From positions 186,001 to 250,000 of the forward strand of contig JACKAP010000007.1 of assembly GCA_020635015.1 (NCBI GenBank): a DNA stretch of 64,000 nucleotides, in the 5' to 3' direction. The stretch comes from Calditrichia bacterium. Lineage in GTDB: Bacteria; Calditrichota; Calditrichia; RBG-13-44-9; J075. Within the stretch, counting starts at the first letter, position 1; each line of letters starts with the position of its first letter. The position numbers were made by a program, and so were the translations under genes. Positions 51,122 through 59,330 of the stretch are shown here, piece by piece. The notes beneath the pieces are model-generated. The model saw only the letters and a program-made list of their open reading frames with translations, did not search any database and had not been told where the DNA came from.

Positions 51122-51706
51122 TCATGCTTTCAGGTCCCGGCTGCCCGGCTTGATCAGGGGCTTTTTCTCCATGCAGAGAGGACAATTTTCCGGTTCATAG
51201 GTAATCATTTTAGTGGAATACACCGAACAGATCGGAATATCGATCTCGGATTTGCCTCCGCTGCGGTCGACCACACAGGCGATCCCCACCACGAAGGCGC
51301 CTTTCGCCTCCACCAGTTCCACCAGTTCCTGCACGGTGCCGCCGGTGGTGATCACATCTTCTACAATCAGCACGTTCTGCTGCGCCTCGACGGTGAAGCC
51401 GCGGCGGAACATCATGCTGCCATCTTTTCGTTCGGCAAAAATGCTCTTGATGCCTAGCTGGCGGCCGACCTCCTGGCCCACCACAATGCCGCCGACCGCC
51501 GGCGCGACTACCACATCAAGGGTTTCTTGATCATCATAAAAACAATCGATAATTTCCCGGCAAAACTGTTCGAGATACTGGGGATGCTGCAGCACCAGGG
51601 CGCATTGGAAATAAGTGGTGCTGTGCAGTCCCGAGGTCAGCTCGAAGTGCCCTTTCTGCAGGGCGCCGGTTTGTTCAAAAATGCGTAAAATTTCTTCGGT
51701 TTCCAT
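51122..51706 (-). CDS. pyrE: orotate phosphoribosyltransferase
   Basis: 194 residues. It adds PRPP to orotate in pyrimidine synthesis. Seen: 'ALQKGHFELTSGLHSTTYFQ' at the N-terminus, 'DVVVAPAVGGIVVGQEVGRQ', 'IFAERKDGSMMFRRGF' (flexible loop) and the PRPP motif 'VLIVEDVITTGGTVQELV'. The last about 35 residues add 'YSTKMITYEPENCPLC' with a CxxC (ENCPLC), which occurs in some bacterial PyrE. ATG 51706 follows the pyrF stop by a single base (TGATATG), so translation is coupled. Length is typical. Confidence 0.96.
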   Translation of the reverse strand: METEEILRIFEQTGALQKGHFELTSGLHSTTYFQCALVLQHPQYLEQFCREIIDCFYDDQETLDVVVAPAVGGIVVGQEVGRQLGIKSIFAERKDGSMMFRRGFTVEAQQNVLIVEDVITTGGTVQELVELVEAKGAFVVGIACVVDRSGGKSEIDIPICSVYSTKMITYEPENCPLCMEKKPLIKPGSRDLKA

Positions 51707-51707
51707 A

Positions 51708-52550
51708 TCAGTTCTGCTCCATTAAGCCGGGGTTTTTGTGAATACTGATCAGCAGGTTGATTTGATCGCGCAGTTGCCGGGCGCGTTCCCGGGCGACATC
51801 GGCAAAATCGCGCTCCGACGAGGCATACAGAATCGTGCGGCTGGAATTGATCAGGGCAGACATCCCCCGGGCGTCGGTGGCGGATTTGATTACCTGCTCC
51901 AGGTTGCCTCCCTGCGCCCCCACTCCCGGCACCAGGAAGGGCAGGTCCGGGGCAATTTCGCGGATCTCCTCGATCTCGTGGGTATGCGTTCCACCGACCA
52001 CCAGCCCGCAGTTGCCGTACAGGTAATTCCAGCCCACGATCTTCTGCGCCACCCGGGCGTAGAGCGGCTCATCCTCGGTCTTCAAGAATTGAAAGTCGGT
52101 CGACCCGGGATTGGAAGTCAGGCATAGGATAAACACGCCCTTATCTTCATATTCCAGGAAAGGGGTTACCGAATCCATTCCCATGTAGGGCGTCACCGTA
52201 ATCGCGTCGAAATTGTAGGTGTCGAAAAACGTCTCGGCATACTTGCGGCCGGTGTTTTCGATATCACCGCGCTTGGCGTCGGCAATTACCAACACGCCGC
52301 GGGGGATCAGGCGCAGGGTCTTCTCCAGAAGCTCCCAGCCGGGCACCCCCAGCGATTCATAAAAAGCGAGGTTGAGCTTGAAAGCGGCGACGTATTCATG
52401 GGTCGCTTCGATAATCGCCCGGTTAAAGGCAAACAGCGGATCGAACTCGCTGTGCAAAAAGGCGGGGAGCTTTTCGATATCGGTGTCCAGCCCGACACAT
52501 ACCAGGGTCTTTTTGTTGCGAATGATCTTGTTCAAATTTTCAGCGAACAT
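51708..52550 (-). CDS. pyrF: orotidine 5'-phosphate decarboxylase, type 2
   Basis: 280 residues; ATG 52550 with GAGGCGCC upstream. It is the last step of UMP synthesis. Motifs are 'LVCVGLDTDIEKLPAFL', 'AAFKLNLAFYESLGVPGWELL', the catalytic 'IADAKRGDIENTGRKYAETFF' (DxKxxD), 'ITVTPYMGMDSVTPFL' and 'PFLVPGVGAQGG' near the end. The insert after the catalytic loop and the length of about 280 fit the type 2 (PyrF/UMPS-like long) subfamily. It forms an operon with pyrE directly downstream. The 276-bp upstream gap holds only a few ATGGGT-like units and probably the promoter. Confidence 0.96.
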   Translation of the reverse strand: MFAENLNKIIRNKKTLVCVGLDTDIEKLPAFLHSEFDPLFAFNRAIIEATHEYVAAFKLNLAFYESLGVPGWELLEKTLRLIPRGVLVIADAKRGDIENTGRKYAETFFDTYNFDAITVTPYMGMDSVTPFLEYEDKGVFILCLTSNPGSTDFQFLKTEDEPLYARVAQKIVGWNYLYGNCGLVVGGTHTHEIEEIREIAPDLPFLVPGVGAQGGNLEQVIKSATDARGMSALINSSRTILYASSERDFADVARERARQLRDQINLLISIHKNPGLMEQN

Positions 52551-52826
52551 GGCGCCTCGACGATAAGATGATGTGTATACGGGTGAATGAGTTGATGGGT
52601 AAATGGGAAAAAGATGAAGCGCTGCATCACGTTAAATGCCCATCCATCCATAGGCTATCCACGCTTATACCCATTCACGATTTAGTGAATCTCCCGATCG
52701 AAAAATATACTGAAGCGCACGGGTTATTACAATCGAATCGAAAAAAACTTGATAACGGTATGAATCCTGTTTAACATCTCCTGATCCGGTATCGTTAATC
52801 TGCGCTCGATTAAAACAGGATAGCTT

Positions 52827-55385
52827 ATGAAGTATATTAACAAACGCTTATGGTTTGCCGGAATGTGGACAATCTTCCTGCTGCTGTGGTGGCGTGTTTT
52901 TTCGCCACCACAGCAGCAGGAAGCAAAGATCCCCAACGACTGGTTCTACGCCCAGCGGGCTTATCCGCAAGGGGAGATCAACCACCAGGCTTACCGGGAA
53001 GGGCAGCGCCAGGTGCTGGCACTGCGCGAGGCGGCAGCCATCCGGGAAAGCGCGTCGTGGCAGCCGGCCGGGCCGCGCAATGTCGGCGGGCGCATCTCCG
53101 ATCTGGAACTCAGCCCCACCAGTTTCGATACCATCTATGCCGGTACCGCCTCCGGGGGGATCTTCCGCTCGGTTGACGCCGGCAACAGTTGGGAGCCGGT
53201 CTTTGACGGCGCGTTGAGCCTGTCGATCGGCGATCTGGCCCTGGATCCGGCCAACCCGCGCATCATCTATGCCGGCACCGGCGAGGTCAACGCCGGGGGC
53301 GGCTCCCAGACTTACGACGGGACAGGCCTCTACCGCTCCAGCGATGCCGGGGAGAGCTGGGCGCACCTCGGCCTGGAAGATACCCGCTACATTTCCCGGG
53401 TGGTGATCGATCCCAAAGATCTCCAGCGGATCTTCGTCGGGGCGATGGGCAAGCTCTTTGCCGGCAGCGCCGAACGGGGGCTCTACCGCTCGACCGACGG
53501 GGGACAAAGCTGGGAGCAGAAGCTGTTCATCTCTGACTCCACCGGCTGTATCGATGTGGCGATCCATCCGCACCATCCCGACACGCTCTATGCGGCGATG
53601 TGGGAACGCATCCGCATGCCGCACCGCCGCTCCTACGGCGGCCTCACCAGCGGGCTCTACCGCTCCCATGACGGGGGGGAGAACTGGATCGAGCTAACCA
53701 ACGGTATTCCCAACCATTCCCCCAACATCGGGCGGATCGGCATCGCCATCGCAGCCTCCAATCCGGCGGTCCTTTATGCCATCTATGCCGATGCGACCGG
53801 ATTTTTTGCCGGGGTATACAAATCGATCGATCACGGCGACAGCTGGACCCGTACCAATGACGGCGCGCTGGGTAGCGTCTATTCTTCCTTTGGCTGGTGG
53901 TTCGGCAATATCCGCATCGATCCGACGAATCCCGATGTGGCGTATGTACTGGGCCTGAGCATTTATAAGACAACCAACGGCGGGCAGAGCTGGTTCTATA
54001 GCTCCAGCGGAATTCACGTCGATCAGCACGGGCTTTATATCCATCCGCAGAATCCCGCCTACCTGGTGGCGGGCAATGACGGAGGGATCTACATCTCCCA
54101 GAATGGGGGAAGCAGCTACAGCAAGTCATACCATCTGCCGATCACCCAGTTCTATACCGGGGAGATCGATTATCAGCAGCCCCAGCGGCTCTACGGCGGA
54201 ACCCAGGACAACGGCACCATCCGTACCCTCAGCGGGGGTCTTGACGACTGGCAGCAAATCTACGGCGGCGACGGTTTTTACGTGCGGGTCGATCCGGAAG
54301 ATCACAGCTACATGTATGCGGAGAGTCAGTACGGCGGCCTGGGGCGTTCCACCAACGGCGGGAGCAGCTTTACCTCCGCGCTCAGCGGCATCAGCGGCGC
54401 TGACCGCAAAAACTGGAATTCGCCGCTGGAGTTGGATCCGAATACTCCCCAGGTCCTCTATTTCGGTACCCACCGGCTCTATCAATCGACCAACCGCGCC
54501 CAATCATGGACGGCGATCAGCGGCGATCTGACCGCTGGTCCCTCGCCCGGCAACCTGGTCTTTGGCACCCTCACCACCATTGCGGTCGCTCCTGCAGACG
54601 GCAGCGTCATCTATACCGGCAGTGATGACGGCACCGTCTCAGTCACCCTCAACGGCAGCGATTGGAGCAACATCTCCGCCGGGCTGCCCCAGCGCTGGAT
54701 CACCCGGGTGACGGTCGATCCGCAGGATGCCCACAGCGCTTACGTCACCCTCTCCGGCTATCGCTGGGATGAGTATCTGCCCCATATTTTCCGCACCACC
54801 GATGCCGGGAGCAGTTGGGAGGATATTTCCGGCAATCTTCCGGAAATTCCGCTCAATGATGTGATCGTCGATCCGGCAGACGATTCCACTCTTTTCGTGG
54901 CCGGCGACGGCGGGGTGTTCGTCACCCGCAACCTGGGGGCGCAGTGGGATTACCTGGGCAGCGACCTGCCCCTGGTGCCGGTGACTGATCTCACCCTGCA
55001 TCATCCTACCCGCACCTTGCTGGCGGCCACCTATGGGCGCTCCATGTTCAAATATGATCTGAATCAGTTGACCTCCCTGCCGGCCCAGCGGGACGCGGAA
55101 CTGCCGGGCGATTTCCATCTGGCGCAGAATTATCCCAATCCCTTCAATCAGTCGACAGTGATCAGTTATCAGTTGTCAGTTGCCGGGGAGGTGAATCTGT
55201 CGGTATTTAATTTGTTGGGAGAGAGGGTCGCGACGCTGGTGAGTGAATCTCAAAATGCCGGCAATCACCGGGTTTCCTGGGATGGCCGGGATGAGCGGGG
55301 TAATGTGCTGGCATCCGGAACCTATATTTTCCGTTTGAAATTTGGGCAGCGTAGTGTAGCAAAACGTATGGTGCTCATTAGATAA
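52827..55385 (+). CDS. large secreted BNR/sortilin-like propeller protein with T9SS sorting domain
   Basis: 852 residues, ATG 52827 with AGGATAGCTT before it. A hydrophobic N-terminus (WFAGMWTIFLLLWWRVF) acts as export signal. The body is a BNR/Asp-box propeller of the VPS10/sialidase-like type: 'WQPAGPRNVGGRISDLELSP', then many 'GLYRSTDGGQSWE' / 'GIFRSVDAGNSWE' / 'GGVFVTRNLGAQWDYLG' boxes, two propellers worth. The C-terminal 'NYPNPFNQSTVISYQL' to the end is a T9SS type A sorting domain. The substrate or ligand is unknown; relatives are glycan- or metal-binding surface proteins. The M50 gene follows 11 bp later, so it is probably an operon. The signal codons contain a 21-bp perfect inverted repeat. 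Confidence 0.88.
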   Translation: MKYINKRLWFAGMWTIFLLLWWRVFSPPQQQEAKIPNDWFYAQRAYPQGEINHQAYREGQRQVLALREAAAIRESASWQPAGPRNVGGRISDLELSPTSFDTIYAGTASGGIFRSVDAGNSWEPVFDGALSLSIGDLALDPANPRIIYAGTGEVNAGGGSQTYDGTGLYRSSDAGESWAHLGLEDTRYISRVVIDPKDLQRIFVGAMGKLFAGSAERGLYRSTDGGQSWEQKLFISDSTGCIDVAIHPHHPDTLYAAMWERIRMPHRRSYGGLTSGLYRSHDGGENWIELTNGIPNHSPNIGRIGIAIAASNPAVLYAIYADATGFFAGVYKSIDHGDSWTRTNDGALGSVYSSFGWWFGNIRIDPTNPDVAYVLGLSIYKTTNGGQSWFYSSSGIHVDQHGLYIHPQNPAYLVAGNDGGIYISQNGGSSYSKSYHLPITQFYTGEIDYQQPQRLYGGTQDNGTIRTLSGGLDDWQQIYGGDGFYVRVDPEDHSYMYAESQYGGLGRSTNGGSSFTSALSGISGADRKNWNSPLELDPNTPQVLYFGTHRLYQSTNRAQSWTAISGDLTAGPSPGNLVFGTLTTIAVAPADGSVIYTGSDDGTVSVTLNGSDWSNISAGLPQRWITRVTVDPQDAHSAYVTLSGYRWDEYLPHIFRTTDAGSSWEDISGNLPEIPLNDVIVDPADDSTLFVAGDGGVFVTRNLGAQWDYLGSDLPLVPVTDLTLHHPTRTLLAATYGRSMFKYDLNQLTSLPAQRDAELPGDFHLAQNYPNPFNQSTVISYQLSVAGEVNLSVFNLLGERVATLVSESQNAGNHRVSWDGRDERGNVLASGTYIFRLKFGQRSVAKRMVLIR
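52874..52923. repeat. 21-bp perfect inverted repeat within the signal peptide coding region
   Basis: 52874-52894 (CTTCCTGCTGCTGTGGTGG...) and 52903-52923 are exact complements, with an 8-nt loop TGTTTTTT. They begin 47 bases after the start codon of the BNR-protein gene. A 21-bp stem in an mRNA so near the start may affect translation, and perfect symmetry inside coding sequence is unusual. Confidence 0.85.
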
Positions 55386-55396
55386 GGAGTTCATGC

Positions 55397-56101
55397 ATGG
55401 AGACATTTTGGTTAGGGGTGATCTGGTACGCCGCCTTTTTGCTATCCACCACCCTGCACGAGGCGGCGCACGCTTTGGCGGCGATGAAAATGGGCGACAA
55501 GACCGCTTACTATGCCGGTCAGGTGACGGTCGATCCCTTTCCCCATATTCGCCGGGAGCCGCTCGGCATGGTGCTGGTGCCGATCCTTTCCTTCCTCTAC
55601 GGAGGATATACCTGGATGCTCGGCTGGGCCAGCGCGCCTTACGACCCATTTTGGGCGCGAAAATATCCCAAACGGGCCGCTTATATGGCTCTGGCCGGCC
55701 CCCTGGCCAACCTGGCGCTGGTGCTGCTTTCCGTCGCTGCCATCCATTTGGGGCTTTATCTGGAAATTTTCTTCGAGCCCAACCGTATTATCACCTCCAG
55801 CGTGGTTGGCGCTTATGATGCGGGCCTGCCGACCACCCTGGCGACTTTCGTCAGCGTCATGTTCTCCCTCAACCTGCTGCTGTTCCTCTTTAACCTGATC
55901 CCCTTACCTCCACTGGATGGGAGTAATCTCTACCCGTTTATCGTGGGCGAAGAGACCGCTCACAAGATCATGGACTTCCTGCAGCAGCCCGGCATCGGCA
56001 TCATCGGGTTGGTGATCGCCTGGTTTTTGTTTGATGATATTTTTGGCCCGGTGCATTTGTTCGCGATCAATCTGTTGTATCCGGGGTTGACGTATGAGTG
56101 A
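55397..56101 (+). CDS. M50-family intramembrane metalloprotease
   Basis: 234 residues with AAGGAG before ATG 55397. Zinc motif HEAAH (residues 21-25) lies in the first membrane helix, and the third zinc ligand motif 'NLIPLPPLDGSNLYPF' (family NPDG-like) lies in a later helix. There are about five membrane spans ('VIWYAAFLLSTTLHEAAH', 'PLGMVLVPILSFLYGGY', 'MALAGPLANLALVLLSVAAI', 'LPTTLATFVSVMFSLNLLLF', 'GIGIIGLVIAWFLFDDIF'). Site-2 proteases cut membrane-bound regulators or signal remnants. No PDZ domain is present. It is likely cotranscribed with the BNR-protein gene 11 bp upstream. Confidence 0.93.
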   Translation: METFWLGVIWYAAFLLSTTLHEAAHALAAMKMGDKTAYYAGQVTVDPFPHIRREPLGMVLVPILSFLYGGYTWMLGWASAPYDPFWARKYPKRAAYMALAGPLANLALVLLSVAAIHLGLYLEIFFEPNRIITSSVVGAYDAGLPTTLATFVSVMFSLNLLLFLFNLIPLPPLDGSNLYPFIVGEETAHKIMDFLQQPGIGIIGLVIAWFLFDDIFGPVHLFAINLLYPGLTYE

Positions 56102-56132
56102 GTTGATGGGATGATGGGGAAAACGTACGTAG

Positions 56133-56152
56133 GGGCAAGTCGCGACTTGCCC
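56133..56152. repeat. TCGCGA-centred palindrome
   Basis: GGGCAAGTCGCGACTTGCCC, 20 bp, no mismatches; preceded by ACGTAGG as in the other family members (1351, 1406, 32641). A short CCCATCCACCCATCCACC tract follows at 56150-56172. Confidence 0.75.
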
Positions 56153-56244
56153 ATCCACCCATCCACCCATCCACAAAAAAACAACCTTGAATATTTTGCC
56201 GGCAAGATGGGTATATATTGATATGACATTAACGCGAGGTTCAT

Positions 56245-58068
56245 ATGATTTTTTCGAAGCATAAGATTGGTATTATCGCACTGTTGAGTGCGCTTTTGGG
56301 TATGTGCCTCTCTGCAGCGCTGACCGCCCAGGATGTGCCGGTGGCGAAGGACCTGCTGGGCACCTGGAACGGAAAGCTGCCGGTATCCGGTGCGGAACTG
56401 CGCATCGTAATCAAGGTTTCCGAGAATGAATCCGGCCAGTTGAGCGCCACCATGGACAGCCCGGATCAGGGGGCTTACGGCATCCCGCTGAGCAAGGTCG
56501 CGCTGAGCGGTACCCGGGTGCGGATGGAAGTGAGTTCGATCGGAGGGATTTACGAAGGTGATCTCGATCGATCGGCGGCGGAGATCCGGGGGACCTGGCA
56601 GCAGGGCGGCGCCTCGTTGCCCTTAACCATGAACCGGGAGAAATCGAACCCAGCCGTAAACGAAAGTCGCCCGAAAGTCGAAAAGCCCGCCCCGGTTCAT
56701 CCGGATGCCGCCAGGATTGCCGGCCTCTGGATGGGCAAACTGAAAGTCTCCGGCAGCGAGCTGCGCATCGTTTTTCATCTTGATCAGGGAGATGACGGCA
56801 GCCTGAACGCCAGCCTGGACAGCCCGGACCAGGGCGCCAAAGGAATTCCGGTAAGTAAAGTAACGTTCGAGGGCAAACAATTGCGGCTGGAGGTTGCCTC
56901 CATTGGCGGAAGCTATGAAGGCACTGTCAATGATGACTTTTCGCGCATTGAGGGTACCTGGCGGCAGGGCGGCGGTTCGTTTCCACTCACGCTGGCGCCC
57001 ACCGACAAAGTAGCGGAACCGAATCGTCCGCAACATCCGGAAAAGCCCTATCCCTACGCCGAGGAGGAGGTTACTTTCGAAAATACTTCTGCCAACATCA
57101 CCCTCGCCGGAACGCTGACCTTGCCGCGTTCCGGCGGGCCGTTCCCGGCGGTGCTGCTGATCAGCGGTTCCGGCCCTCAGGACCGTGATGAGACGGTGTT
57201 CGGGCACCGCCCGTTCTGGGTGCTGGCCGATTACCTCACCCGCCGGGGGATTGCGGTGCTGCGCTATGATGACCGCGGGGTGGGACAGTCGACCGGTGAT
57301 TTTGGCGCCGCCACCAGCGAAGATTTTGCCGGGGATGCCCTGGCCGGGGTCGGGTATCTGAAAAGCCGCCCGGACATCCGCCCGGGGCATATCGGGCTGA
57401 TCGGCCATAGTGAAGGGGGAATGATCGCGCCGCTGGCGGCGGTTGAATCCCGGGAGGTGGCCTTCATTGTGCTGCTGGCCGGCCCCGGGATCCCGGGCGA
57501 CCGGCTGCTCGATTTGCAGAGTGCGCTGATCATGAAAGCCAATGGCGCCAGCGAGGCGTTGATCCGCAAGGATCAGGAAATGTCGCAGCATATTTTCGGT
57601 ATTATCAAACGTGAAGCGGATGATGCCGCCGCACAGGAGGCCATTTCGGCATATTTTCAGGATGAATGGGAGCAAATGGATGAGGCGATGAAGACCGCAT
57701 TCCGGGAAAGCGGTTCCAGTCCGGATCAACTGAAGCTGCGCCTGAAAACATTGGTGAGCCCCTGGTTTCGCTATTTTCTCAACTACGATCCGGCACCTAC
57801 ATTGCAGAAAGTTGCCTGCCCGGTGCTGGCGTTGAACGGTGAGAAAGACCTGCAGGTGCCCCCGAAAGAGAATCTCGATGCGATCGCCGCCGCCCTGAAA
57901 GCGGGTGGAAATAAGGACTTTACCGTGCAGGAACTTTCCGGCCTGAACCACCTCTTCCAGACCGCCGAAACCGGCGCACCCTCAGAATATGCCCATATCG
58001 AAGAGACTTTCGCTCCTTCCGCCATGGCGTTGATTTCTGATTGGATACGAAAGGAGGCTGCCTTGTGA
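56245..58068 (+). CDS. secreted alpha/beta-hydrolase with duplicated N-terminal domain
   Basis: 607 residues, ATG 56245 (GAGG five bases upstream). Signal peptide about 1-27 (IGIIALLSALLGMCLSAALTAQ). Two copies of a roughly 100-residue lipocalin/beta-sandwich-like domain follow: copy 1 'LLGTWNGKLPVSGAELRIVI' and copy 2 'IAGLWMGKLKVSGSELRIVF', each then 'MDSPDQGAYGIPLSKVAL'-type. The hydrolase (about 280-600) has 'ALLISGSGPQDRDETVFGHR'-like start, nucleophile GHSEGG, acid in 'LALNGEKDLQVP' and His in 'SGLNHLFQ'. This resembles the family of periplasmic esterase/peptidases with a DUF3887-like or similar N-domain. The stop overlaps the next start (GTGA). Confidence 0.88.
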   Translation: MIFSKHKIGIIALLSALLGMCLSAALTAQDVPVAKDLLGTWNGKLPVSGAELRIVIKVSENESGQLSATMDSPDQGAYGIPLSKVALSGTRVRMEVSSIGGIYEGDLDRSAAEIRGTWQQGGASLPLTMNREKSNPAVNESRPKVEKPAPVHPDAARIAGLWMGKLKVSGSELRIVFHLDQGDDGSLNASLDSPDQGAKGIPVSKVTFEGKQLRLEVASIGGSYEGTVNDDFSRIEGTWRQGGGSFPLTLAPTDKVAEPNRPQHPEKPYPYAEEEVTFENTSANITLAGTLTLPRSGGPFPAVLLISGSGPQDRDETVFGHRPFWVLADYLTRRGIAVLRYDDRGVGQSTGDFGAATSEDFAGDALAGVGYLKSRPDIRPGHIGLIGHSEGGMIAPLAAVESREVAFIVLLAGPGIPGDRLLDLQSALIMKANGASEALIRKDQEMSQHIFGIIKREADDAAAQEAISAYFQDEWEQMDEAMKTAFRESGSSPDQLKLRLKTLVSPWFRYFLNYDPAPTLQKVACPVLALNGEKDLQVPPKENLDAIAAALKAGGNKDFTVQELSGLNHLFQTAETGAPSEYAHIEETFAPSAMALISDWIRKEAAL

Positions 58069-58400
58069 GCCCGGAAGAGAGAGCCGCAATTAAGGAAAAA
58101 TTGCGCAGCGAAATCGAGCGCACCCGCCACGATATTGCTCAATTAGAGGAACTAACCCGCCCGGTGGCGCCGGATAATGCCATTGGCCGCCTCTCCCGCA
58201 TGGAGGCGCTCAACAGCAAGAGTGTCAACGAAGCTGCCCTGAACGCCGCTCTGGCCAAATTACCCAAATTGGAGAATGCCCTGGCCAGGATCGATCAGCC
58301 GGAATTCGGTTATTGCGTCCGTTGCAAGTCGCCCATACCGGTCGCCCGCCTGATGTTCATGCCGGAGAGTGGCCTCTGTGTCAATTGCGCCCGGAGGTGA
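58065..58400 (+). CDS. TraR/DksA-type zinc-finger protein
   Basis: 111 residues. GTG 58065 was chosen because AGGAGG lies seven bases upstream and it overlaps the upstream stop by four bases. The N-terminal half is a coiled coil ('EERAAIKEKLRSEIERTRHD', 'ALAKLPKLENALARI'); the C-terminal C4 zinc finger reads 'FGYCVRCKSPIPVARLM' then 'SGLCVNCARR'. DksA-type proteins bind the RNA polymerase secondary channel with ppGpp; short TraR-like forms are common. The overlap suggests a link to the secreted hydrolase or simply chance; no DD motif of classical DksA was found at the coiled-coil tip. Confidence 0.87.
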   Translation: MSPEERAAIKEKLRSEIERTRHDIAQLEELTRPVAPDNAIGRLSRMEALNSKSVNEAALNAALAKLPKLENALARIDQPEFGYCVRCKSPIPVARLMFMPESGLCVNCARR

Positions 58401-58413
58401 GGCGATTGACAAC

Positions 58414-58457
58414 GGATCACTGGCCAGTGATCCCTACAACTGACAACTGATCACTGA
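58414..58457. repeat. GATCACTG palindrome and repeats
   Basis: A 20-bp perfect palindrome GGATCACTGGCCAGTGATCC (58414-58433) is followed by an ACAACTGATCACTGATCACT tract. It lies between the convergent zinc-finger gene and the DUF3365 gene, and could terminate both. Confidence 0.7.
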
Positions 58458-59078
58458 TCACTGATCACTTTCCGGCTCAATCTGCACCTTAATCACCCCC
58501 CGGAAATCCCCTTCCCCATAACCGGTGGCCAGATCCTGAGGATAGCGGGCGGCCAGGGCCGCTTTCAGATTGTCATCCATCGTTTCCCGATCGCCGTGAC
58601 AGGTGAGGCATAACCCCGCCGTGCGCAGTGGTTGGTAGTAATTGAAATAGACCGCGCCGTTCTCACTCACCTTTTGCACGTAATGCCCCGGCAGTTCCGC
58701 GCCGGCATCGGCTTTGGCCGCAAAATAATGCAGCGCGGCAGTTTCGACGTCGTCCGGAGCGTTGGCGGGGTTGCGGTATTTGAAGCTGGTGCGTTTGATC
58801 TGCACTTCGCCGGGGAGGGACTGGGCGATCTCCGCTGTTAACGGCATGGCCTGCAGATTACAGATGTCGATGGCATGGGCCGGTCCTCCGGCTATGATCG
58901 CTGCACTGAGCGCCGCCTTCAGGCTGTCCATCAGCATGGTCGCGGCCCGGGAGCCCAGCGGCACAATCTCCGCCGCTTCTTCTGCGGATGCCTCGGCAAC
59001 ATTCTGTTGCGGCGTTTCCTGCCCACATCCCCAAACCAACATTAGCATTGTCAAAAAGGTCAGGCCTAGACGTTTCAT
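58458..59078 (-). CDS. DUF3365-type haem lipoprotein
   Basis: 206 residues from ATG 59078 (AGGAGGAATCAC before it; an earlier ATG 42 bases up lacks an SD). Lipobox VWGC follows the helix (LTFLTMLMLVW). A helical region has 'AAIIAGGPAHAIDICNLQAM' and a beta-like part 'RTSFKYRNPANAPDDVETAA', then the c-type haem site CLTCH in 'AGLCLTCHGDRETMDDNLKA'. This is the DUF3365 (PAS-like haem sensor) pattern, usually periplasmic and sometimes fused to kinases. Here it stands alone as an outer-facing lipoprotein; the redox or sensing partner is unknown. A single haem is predicted. Confidence 0.86.
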   Translation of the reverse strand: MKRLGLTFLTMLMLVWGCGQETPQQNVAEASAEEAAEIVPLGSRAATMLMDSLKAALSAAIIAGGPAHAIDICNLQAMPLTAEIAQSLPGEVQIKRTSFKYRNPANAPDDVETAALHYFAAKADAGAELPGHYVQKVSENGAVYFNYYQPLRTAGLCLTCHGDRETMDDNLKAALAARYPQDLATGYGEGDFRGVIKVQIEPESDQ

Positions 59079-59110
59079 GTGATTCCTCCTGTTGATAAAG
59101 TCCTTAAAAA

Positions 59111-59323
59111 ACTGGTCCACGGATTACACGGATTTACACTGACTGTTCAGCGCATTGTATTTGAGGTCTTTTAAAGTTCAGTTTAGTTATTGGTTGTTGG
59201 GCATTGGTTATTGGCAAAGACCTGTCTTGACCAAATGCCAAAAACCAATGACGGTTTGAAAGCTACAACAAACTTAGCATACAATACATTCATCCGTGTC
59301 AATCCGTGTAATCCGTGGATAAA
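59111..59323. repeat. ATCCGTG element with a nested TTGG element
   Basis: Outer arms TCCACGGATTACACGG (59112 on) and CCGTGTAATCCGTGGA (ending about 59320) enclose a TTGGTTGTTGGGCATTGG tract. The core is 59211-59239, whose reverse complement matches 61902-61930 at 27 of 29 positions. The TTGG element thus seems to have inserted into, or grown inside, an ATCCGTG element. Confidence 0.8.
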
Positions 59324-59330
59324 AAAATGG

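Noticed and set aside
55140..55180. CAGTTATCAGTTGTCAG tract in the BNR protein's sorting domain as a repeat insertion
   Set aside because: The encoded ISYQLSV is the normal residue pattern of this T9SS domain, so the likeness to the repeat family may be chance.
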